A stretch of 64,000 nucleotides of DNA from positions 1,426,001 through 1,490,000 of the forward strand of contig JACCLO010000002.1 in NCBI GenBank assembly GCA_029448655.1. The letters run 5' to 3'. The stretch is from Wolfiporia cocos (lineage: Eukaryota > Basidiomycota > Agaricomycetes > Polyporales > Phaeolaceae). Below the pieces are notes generated by a model, which worked only from the letters and a program-made list of their open reading frames with translations, searched no databases and was not told the origin of the DNA. Positions 56,334 to 64,000 of the stretch are shown here, in pieces (position 1 is the first letter of the stretch; every line of letters starts with the position of its first letter). Made by a program: the position numbers and the translations under genes.

Positions 56334-57555
56334 ATGGTGCCTTGGGTTTCTGCTAAAGCAAAGGCAGGTCTATTCACCTTGAAAGAAATCTATATGTTGA
56401 TTACTGGTGCATACGAAGGTCCAACTTCGGTACGCCAGCTCATGCTCGCTGTCACTGTCCGACCCCGTCTGAAGCAATCGTGCCGGCATCGGAACGAAGA
56501 CTGGGCGTGCAGAGGCTGCGGACGCTGCAGGAGAAGAAGGGCGCACAGGCGAAGACGGCGCGACGCGATATTGCTCTGCTGCTAGAGAAAGGGAGGGTGG
56601 AGACTGCCAGGGTCAAAGTGGAGAGCAGTACGTCGTGCCTACGACTGTCACTGCATCGACTCATTGTATCCCGCGCAGTCATCCACGAAGACATCTATAT
56701 TGAACTGTTGGAGCTGCTTGAGCTGTACTGCGAGCTGCTACATGCGCGATTTGGCCTGTTGGATCAGAAGTCTGCGAACACTCGCCATTGTCACATCTCC
56801 CGTTGCTCATCTCATTCGTTGGCAGCACACGAGAACCTGATCCCGGAGTCAGCGAGGCGGTGTGCAGCATTATCTATGCCGCGCCACGAACTGAGTTGAA
56901 AGGTCGGTCCGAAGAAACCATGCCACACGTTCTCTCAGTGTTGATCGTTGGGCTGCTGACAGAGCTTCATGCCCTGCGCGACATGCTCATGCACAAGTAT
57001 GGCCGCGACTTCTCGATTGCCGTGATGGAGAACCGGGATAACTGCGTTAGCGATCGGGTCAGTCCAGAACAAGTCATAAGCCCATTTAACCGCCGGAACT
57101 TTCCTCCTCGCGCAGGTCGCAAAGAAACTCAATCTGGCCACGCCGTCGGATGCGCTGGTCGATGCGTACTTGACCGAGATAGCGAAGGGGTACGGTGTGA
57201 AGTGGTCCCCTCCAGGTCAGGCGTCCGCCGAGGATGCCGGCGCTGCTGATGCTGGAGGGGAAGGCAAGGCAAGTTCTCCCGGACACCATCTTACGCCTCT
57301 TAACTTCCATCTGATGGGCTGTACCAGGATGCTGTGGAAAAGACGGACAGTCTGCCATCCCCATCTGTGAATGCTGCTGCGATCTCGGCGGAAGCAAGGA
57401 GCGCGGGAGTGAGAACGCCCAAGCTGCCTGATATACCGCCAACTGAAGATGAAGATGTTTCCAACGAGAAGTCTGCGCCCGCCAATGCGCCGCCTCCGTC
57501 AGAGGACGATTTCGATGCGTTGGCGAAGCGATTCGAAGCCCTGAAGAAGCGATGA
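56334..57555 (+). CDS. IST1: IST1, ESCRT-III-associated regulator of Vps4
   Basis: Seven exons (56334-56367, 56439-56627, 56679-56769, 56826-56902, 56963-57057, 57116-57268, 57328-57555), 288 aa. The IST1 domain is rebuilt by splicing: RRLGVQRLRTLQEKKGAQAK, ARRDIALLLEKGRVETARVK, then across intron 2 VES|IIHEDIYIELLELLELYCE, REPDPGVSEAVCSIIYAAPR, LRDMLMHKYGRDFSIAVMEN, KKLNLATPSDALVDAYLTEI. The C-terminus has an acidic stretch and ends DFDALAKRFEALKKR, a good MIT-interacting (MIM1-like) helix for Vps4 binding. The last intron (57269-57327) is GC-AG. Start MVPWVSAK fits the family's xPW start; the acceptor of intron 1 (56439) is the least certain junction. IST1 acts in endosomal sorting and membrane scission. 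Confidence 0.92.
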
Positions 57556-60500
57556 CGTGTAACGGACGGAGAGGTGTCTTATTAGCCTCGTTTAGTATTC
57601 CAGAGGAGAGTGAACGCATCGAGGACTACGATTCTAGGCTCTGCATTCATGTATTGTGTATTGCATTGTTTCGTACATTCCAAAGCAAGCCAGTCGACTA
57701 ACATACACGGTCGCGCATAGAACACGGAGACGCGCTGCGAGCTACATCGACAGATCATGCGCACCACCCGGAGGAGTGACAAAGATTGAACGTTGATCTA
57801 CTATTGGCAATACCTCTGTATTCGCCCGCCTTCCGCCACTCGGAGAAGAGTCCCCGTGCATCACTGCATCAAGAACCTTTATCGAGAGGCGCTTTCTCCC
57901 CGATAATCTCCGAGCCTGGCAAACCACCAATGGTCGCACGCCTATGCGAGATCACGCCCGGATCACCGCTCGCCGTCCATAAAAGAGCACGCGCGCAGCA
58001 TCGTGCAGGGGCGACGCCAGCAGAGACCATCGCGTTGCGGGTTGCCGGTGCTACCGCCAACACCTCGTGTCCCTGCCTGGCACTGCAGAGATCCAGAGCC
58101 CCTGCTGATTTCTCATCCGCTGCAAACCATGGCGTCATGTACCGGCGGACAAGTTGATAGGCACTTGGCGGTCGTGTGGCACAGCATATGTGTGCCGCCC
58201 GGGCAGGAGTTAGATTCATCCAGTGAGTGCCGCGGAGGGTTGCCGACTGCACGGGTCAACACAGCGTGACGATTCCTATCGCCGACGGGGTCATGCATCT
58301 ATAAGCCGCCGGTGGAGGAGCCCGTCAAATACTCGACTGTCTGTGCAGACACGAGGCGCAACGTGCAGTGCGCACTGCCTCCGCTCAGTAGGGGTTGATG
58401 AACCGGAGTCTGCCAGAGCATCGTAGCCGCTGGCTGCAATCATCATACAGAAGAGTCTTCCCTCGCTCGGGTCGGTTTGCACGCTGGTGTTGGCTAGCCG
58501 GTGGTAATCAAAGCCCGCCTAAGTGGTGACGTTTGCACACGCAGCTCAGCCGGTGACTCGATCAACTCCCTGCGGGCTCGTGGGCAATCTCCAAGATCCA
58601 GCTCCTTGCTATCTGAACGATCACCACTACCTGCCACAAGCCGTGTATATTTCGCCGAGGCTGCCCGAAGAAACCTCCAGCTAAATTGGGCAAGAGAATG
58701 GTGGAAGGACAATGGACGTAAGACGGGTCGTGCAGTACCGTGGATTTTCGGTCGTCTTCTGACACCGAGGTTCGGAGAGGACTCCGCGATGTTTAATTAA
58801 TTTCTACACTTTATCAAAATAGATTGCTTGGCATCTTACTGTAGCGAGCTCTTGCCAAAATGGATTTTAGGCCTATGCAGGCCTGGAAAGTCACCCTATC
58901 CAGAGCCATAGTGCTGGTGTGCGGACGACTCTGTTCAATGCAAGTAAATGGGAATGTGCCATCTGACCTTCTAGCTGAGCTTCGGACGTCCGATAGGGGG
59001 TCCAGCGTAGACTGTCCAAGTTAGGGAGGCTGTTACTGCCGCCGATGCGCGTTCACATTCAAGGCTGGTCTGCATCTCGGAGTGCGCATGCTTCGTCGAG
59101 CCGAGGGAGCAGCGAACTACCGCCACACAACCTACATTCACAAGACCGGAGCGCATGCCCGATGGTCGGAGGAGGGCTGCAGCCCGCCGCTCCGGTCCGC
59201 TGGTGGGCCACAGTGGGAAGCATGGGTGGACACTGCACCCGAACACATTGTCTGCAGCTTGACAATTCCTGTGTCATGATGAGAATTTGTGAACGCGCGA
59301 GAAGCCATAAGATCCGCACCGTGTGCAATCTCATGCTGCGAGCGAGCAGACGTTCCGTCCGGGGGTGCCCTATTTCGGCGAGGTTGACATTGTCGAGCTG
59401 ACTGAGAGAGCAAGTTTGGAAGAGGAAGTGTTTGCTGAGTAACTCGAGAAGGCGGTGCTAGAAGTCGGCCTGGATGGCAGCGTCTGGCCGGTGGCACCGC
59501 TAGAACACTTCTCCAAAATGGTTCTGTGAGGACTGCAAGGCTTCGGTACCCACATAGCATTCTTCATGACACCATCGAAGAAGATGTGGCACAGCGTGGG
59601 CATACACACAGCCGTTGTCATCCACTAGAGCAAGGTGCAGCATCAGCGTGTTGAGCAGACGAGGTTTCCACAAGCGGCATAACAGGCAATTGTAGGACAC
59701 TAGAATTAAGAAGAACTATACATTGGGTTGATAGCTCCCATTAGCCTTTATCCAAACTCAATGTAATCGCAACTTCGTGCCGAGCGTCAAGAGCTAACAC
59801 GCGGACGTCTGTATAGATGTAACTGCTTTGAAGCTAAGAAGAGTTGCAGAGCACGTCCAGACCCCATTTTGCACCTCCGCCGACGCGAAAGTAGTGATGC
59901 AGCGATGCGAGGGACTTGACGCACCAGGTAACACGTCTGCGAAATTGGACACTGTGCGAGCTACACCCAGCGTTCCATGGTGGTTTGAACCTGTAGCCGA
60001 TGGGATGACGCGCGCAAGCACGGGGCAACCGCGGTGATTCACAGCGAATGTGCCCTCGTATCATCCGTTCGTATCTCACAGTCAATATGCCGTCGCATGC
60101 CTCTCCAGATGGGCGCACATCTGCTCAGTCGCAGATGGAGTAATCAGCCAGCGCAGAAGGACCGAGCCCTATGCGTCAGATTAGGTAAGTCACAACTTAA
60201 GCGGAAGCAATGCGGTGAAGGGACTTGACGGCAGAAAGGATATCACGATTCCGTTTGCTGCTCGCGGCGGAGGTCGTCGCCGCTGGGAGTGCACGAGGAC
60301 AATGGCTTCCTCCCCCATCTCTGCAGAGACGTCTGGGCGTTGGTGGCGTTGTATTGCCGACGCGCGTGGTTCGCTGAGTTGCTAAGGGTGAAGTTACGCG
60401 AACCCTAGAAAAAGGATGTGCGTCTCGGAAAGCGAACAGACATCCGTGCGGGCCCTACTTCCGTCTGCAGAGACAATTGATGGCGTCGGATGATTTGAAA

Positions 60501-60870
60501 TGTGGCCGCGCGAAGAACGGGCACGTTGTTACCCTGAGCGAGATTGATGTCTCCGCGGGACGCAATTGTCGAGAGTAACATGAATTGGCAGTCGACGGTC
60601 GGCAGACGGGAGAGGGCAGGCGCGTGCATCTGGTCGGTGGACGGTGGACGGAGATGTGGCTGGGCCTATCAGGGGCCACCTTCCCGCGGCGCCTAGGGCC
60701 ACGTGCGATCCGATTTTTACGGGCCTGCGGCTGTCGGTCGCAGCACCATCCTCCGCCGCTCGCAGGATGCTGCTCGTATATAATCTCCCTATTTTTTGCA
60801 TTATGTGCTCCTTTCGCCCCGCCCCATGTATTCGACACGCTACTTTCACGCTCCGTACAGCTCCCCCACG
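57556..60870. other. 3.3-kb stretch without an intact gene
   Basis: Contains scattered protein-like debris: on the plus strand EVDIVELTERASLEEEVFAE ending in TAA, followed in frame by LEKAVLEVGLDGSVWPVAPL (about 59380-59530); on the plus strand RVAEHVQTPFCTSADAKVVM (about 59834-59895); on the minus strand a small ORF near 59500-59700. No start-to-stop gene could be assembled. The right end holds the methyltransferase promoter with a TATATAA box at 60777-60783. Confidence 0.4.
60777..60783 (+). promoter_or_regulatory. TATA box of the methyltransferase gene
   Basis: TATATAA, 94 bp upstream of the preferred ATG at 60871 and 49 bp upstream of an alternative in-frame ATG at 60826. Confidence 0.55.
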
Positions 60871-62316
60871 ATGGCTTCCGACACTGACATGGACGACGTG
60901 AGCGACACCTGCTCTATGGTCTCAGGGTCCTCGTCACGCTTTGACGCCAGTGTGGCGAGTTCCGCCACATCCTACGATTGGGAGATGCGCTCTGCGTCCC
61001 CCGCCCCCTCCGTGTATTCTGTAACGAGCTCCCTCCGTGCTGCATCGTACAAGCACGAGTACGGGAGGGGGATCAACAACCACTCGGAGGTATACCGCCT
61101 CCCCGCGGACGATGAGGAGTTTGAACGTCTCGGTGCGTCGCGACGCGTCTCCTGTGCGCTAAAGCTCACATCTGCCAGATCGACAGCACATCATGCTCAT
61201 GGAGGTGATGGGCAAGTATCCCCCTCCGCTGCCGCAGATACTGGCAGATGACACTCCCGGCGAACCAAAGACATGCGTCGATCTTGGCTGTGGGAGTGGA
61301 AGCTGGTGAGTGTGGCCGCGACTAGCTGCTCGGCAGGGTGTGGTTTACGACACCGATGCTGGCAGGATCCTGGACGTAGCGCGTGATTTCCCACACTGCT
61401 CCGCGGTTGCAGTTGACTTGGTACCAATGCAAACCTTGTGAGTCGTATCGGACAGTGTTCTGGCTTAGGCGGCCGCTGACCTGCCGCTCGCAGAAACATG
61501 CCGCCCAATCTGAGGTCGGTGGCCCCTATCGGTGTTCATGATGTTATCGTGCTCAACGCTCCCACAGAAGCGAGGTAGACGACATCAATCTCGGATTGCA
61601 ACATTTCTACGGCGATTTCAATGTCGTGCACGCGCGTTTGATTTCGTCTGGGGTGAGTCTCGGCTTGTGGCCGGCTACGGAGTGATCGGCTGATCGATAC
61701 CCTATCTCCGTTCCTGGCCTTTCCTTTTCTGTCTTCATCTCAGATCCAAGACTTTCATGGTCTCGTCGATCAGATGTCCCAGGCATTGCGCCCAGGGGGG
61801 CTCATCGACCTCACCGAGTTCGACTTTCGCATATACGGGCCCGACAAGAGGCCGATCCTGAGAAACGAGAGGTCGTGGCTTGCGCGGTGGATGAACCTGT
61901 GCCACACTGCGGTCCAGCGGAGCGGCGGAGAGCCGGACGCTGCGAACCATTTGCACCGGTGGATATCCGACCATCCGGCGTTTGAAGATATCGTCTATCG
62001 CGAAATTTGGTTCCAGACGTCACCATGGAGAAACGGCCACGACAATGAGGCGCAAAGGCAAAACCGTATTGCCAACACTTTCCGCGATGACGTTTTGGTG
62101 AGAGCCGATCAGTTTCACTGCTAACGCTGGAATCTCAATTGATCGCGTCGTCATCAGGCGTTTCTAAAGTCTGCGCGTCCGCTTCTGCTAGGCAGTGGAC
62201 TGTCTGAAGAGTTGGTTGACGAAGCGGAGGAGAATGCACGGCAAGAACTTATGGATGCGCAGATTCCAACCTACGTTAGGGTGGAGAGCGTGTATGCCTT
62301 GAAAAAGCGCGAGTAG
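60871..62316 (+). CDS. Class I SAM-dependent methyltransferase
   Basis: Seven exons (60871-61132, 61179-61305, 61366-61437, 61494-61514, 61568-61652, 61744-62097, 62158-62316), 359 aa; exon 4 is only 21 nt. The disordered N-terminus (MASDTDMDDVSDTCSMV..) precedes a segment typical of fungal methyltransferases (NNHSEVYRLPADDEEFERLD, RQHIMLMEVMGKYPPPLPQI). The SAM-binding motif I is CVDLGCGSGSW, followed by ILDVARDFPHCSAVAVDLVP (acidic residue of motif II), then FNVVHARLISSGIQDF and QALRPGGLIDLTEFDFRIYG (motif III, post-I). The C-terminus ends YALKKRE. This arrangement is shared by LaeA-like and many uncharacterised fungal enzymes; the substrate is unknown. The ATG at 60826 would add 15 residues. 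Confidence 0.85.
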
Positions 62317-63245
62317 CGAGTTGCCCTGTGCTGTATCTACCCTCGCAGCGCTATGGTATCGTTCGTATAATATGTCTGTAATACCACCCGCATTGTTGTA
62401 TACAACCAGCCGATAGATACAAGGACTCTAGTTGACGTAATTCATAACATTCAACTTACATTCACGTCTATTCGTACGCACGCTCGGTTAAGTTGAGCCC
62501 GAATGACGTTGAGCATCAATGCGCTTCAACCTTGTACGTCCGCGGGATAGATCATCGCACACCGGAGACGCTACAGATCTCCGATGGCCTACGAAGGCGC
62601 TGGCTCTGGTTGCATCAAGGTGCGCGAGTGAAATTCGGCATTTTCTCAAGCTGGAAGCTCTTCTTATTTGCTTGTTGCTATTAACATTTCTCCCGAAAAG
62701 GAAAAATGAATATGAGACGCGATGCGCGTGTAGGCGATGACTGGAATTCGATTGTATAGAGACGCGGTTCTTAATTTGCCATGCTTCCGCCGTTCGATAT
62801 CTTCGCGAGCCTGAACATGATGACCCAATGGCACAGAGCGAATTTGAAAGGCCAGCACAATTCGGATTCTGTCGAGATTCCCTCCTTACACCCACTACTG
62901 TCAATTGGCCTAGGGAACTAGATGAGCAAGTCTGGCAAGTCACACGACAACGATTGCTTGCCTCGCGGCAGTGCTCCATGGCCGACGCGTAAGCGCGTAC
63001 AATGCATGCAGCGCAGTAGGCGGTATTGAGTGATATTGGGCGCGCTTACCGAGCCAATGAGGATGGTGCGGCGGCTCATTCCTCGGGGCTCGCTTGGCCG
63101 GCGATAGTGGCGTCGTTGATATTGTGAGCAATGTGATGGCGTTGGTCATCGGCTTGGAATCTGACTGGCTCAACCGCACTAACACCTATCTCCTCCGGCG
63201 GGAAATTAGTCGCACTGTAGAACAATTGAATTACCGGCCTGCGCC

Positions 63246-63278
63246 CCTGAGGCCTGAGGCCTGAGGCCTGAAGGCCTG
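63246..63278. repeat. Short tandem repeat, 9-bp unit
   Basis: CCTGAGGCCTGAGGCCTGAG followed by GCCTGAAGGCCTGAC: about three to four copies of CTGAGGC-type units. A similar CAGACCTCAGACCTCAGG stretch occurs near 24935. Confidence 0.7.
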
Positions 63279-63679
63279 ACAGGTAACAAATAACAAACAG
63301 TTTTGTGCGGCTATTCCGTAGCAATTGGATCATCCTACATGAATGTATGAGCAATATTGCCTCAGTTGTGAAATGTTGAAGCAGAGCGGCGTCGTTGTCT
63401 GTAACGTAGCAGACAATACCTCAGTACGGCGCGCTCGAGAAGAGAGTGCAAGATTGAGGGTGTGTATCGTAATACGGCAGGTATGAGTGTGAAAAGTGTG
63501 CATACGTAGCTCGAGTACGAACGGAAAGCAACGAAGTTGGGCAGGTACCATTGTGAGCTAGATAAGGAAAAGCGGCATACGAAACGATCGGCGAGTGTAT
63601 AGTAGGAAGAGCAGCAGGTGCGCGCCGAGCGATAGCTAGGCGGCGGTAGCAAGAGGCGACACAGGATAACGTACGGATT

Positions 63680-63948
63680 GTATTTCCAACAGTGAAATAC
63701 TGTTTGAATTTCCGCCGTCTGTTACTATATCTTGAGTCACCGAAGCAACAGGAGATCGCACGTTGCTTGTGCAGGATATTCCAACCGCAGCACAGGCATT
63801 CGCTGGTGTTATCGAGTTCTCAGTGGAGAAATTATCGTCAAAACGCCCAGGAGTCTTGGATGAAGCGCTGACAGGCAGAAGGTTAGCGGATCCACCGGTC
63901 TGCATAATCGGCGGACATGATAGTTTGAAATACTCCGCTTCCCTTGTT
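63680..63948 (-). CDS. Possible internal or terminal exon of a gene extending beyond the window
   Basis: Minus-strand frame with protein-like content: EYFKLSCPPIMQTGGSANLL, SKTPGRFDDNFSTENS, ACAAVGISCTSNVRSPVASV. It is followed by a GTACGT that could be a donor (near 63678) or by an in-frame stop at 63636-63638. Four cysteines and Ser/Thr-rich composition would suit a secreted protein, but there is no start, partner exon or domain. Low confidence. Confidence 0.25.
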
Positions 63949-64000
63949 CAACGTTCATCCATCACTGGAGATAAATTGTAGCTCCTCACTAGCAAACGCA

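Larger units (their letters stand above)
62317..64000. other. Right end of window, no certain gene
   Basis: A tandem GGCCTGA-type repeat at about 63246-63278 and weak ORFs. One minus-strand fragment is listed separately. Confidence 0.45.

Overview
The window is nuclear DNA of a filamentous basidiomycete, most likely a GC-rich agaricomycete. The basis is many short introns (about 45-75 nt, GT/AG or GC/AG), compact genes on both strands with TATA boxes, and typical fungal proteins. No prokaryotic signals, rRNA or convincing tRNA were found. I rebuilt gene models by reading splice sites and frame by hand. In every multi-exon model the summed exon length is divisible by three.

Left part (1-38.2 kb), ordinary gene-dense chromosome: a truncated coiled-coil gene; two adjacent unrecognised minus-strand genes; a lipid-transfer (SMP + PH) ER membrane protein; two fungal proteins of unknown function; a gene-poor stretch with decayed coding debris (13-15.1 kb); an R3HCC1L-type RNA-binding-like protein; a SIKE-family coiled-coil protein (STRIPAK-type); an 815-aa basic coiled-coil protein; 3.9 kb without a clear gene (21.8-25.7 kb); a homeodomain-like regulator; the ubiquinone side-chain synthase COQ1; a LAMTOR2-like roadblock protein; a Mei2-like two-RRM protein divergent from a Rab5 GTPase; and an SH3/RasGEF exchange factor. 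Rab5, the LAMTOR2-like protein, SMP lipid transfer, IST1 (right part) and RasGEF are all endomembrane or nutrient-signalling factors, but this looks like housekeeping linkage, not an operon-like unit.

Middle and right part (38-57 kb), dynamic region: two intact cytochrome P450 paralogues in the same orientation (39.4-41.5 and 53.3-55.5 kb), with ten of eleven exons identical in length, bracket a block of nested repeats. That block (41.9-47.2 kb) consists of head-to-tail units. Each unit opens with a 6-bp-stem, 3-nt-loop hairpin and some carry expanded arrays of a 22-bp minisatellite. An inverted unit with about one 22-bp monomer lies at 50.8-51.2 kb. No transposase, reverse transcriptase or helicase was found. 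Decayed or frameshifted coding remnants lie at 47.4-48.5 and 49.6-50.4 kb.

Right end (56.3-64 kb): ESCRT-III regulator IST1, about 3.3 kb without an intact gene, a SAM-dependent methyltransferase, and a weak coding fragment near the end of the window.
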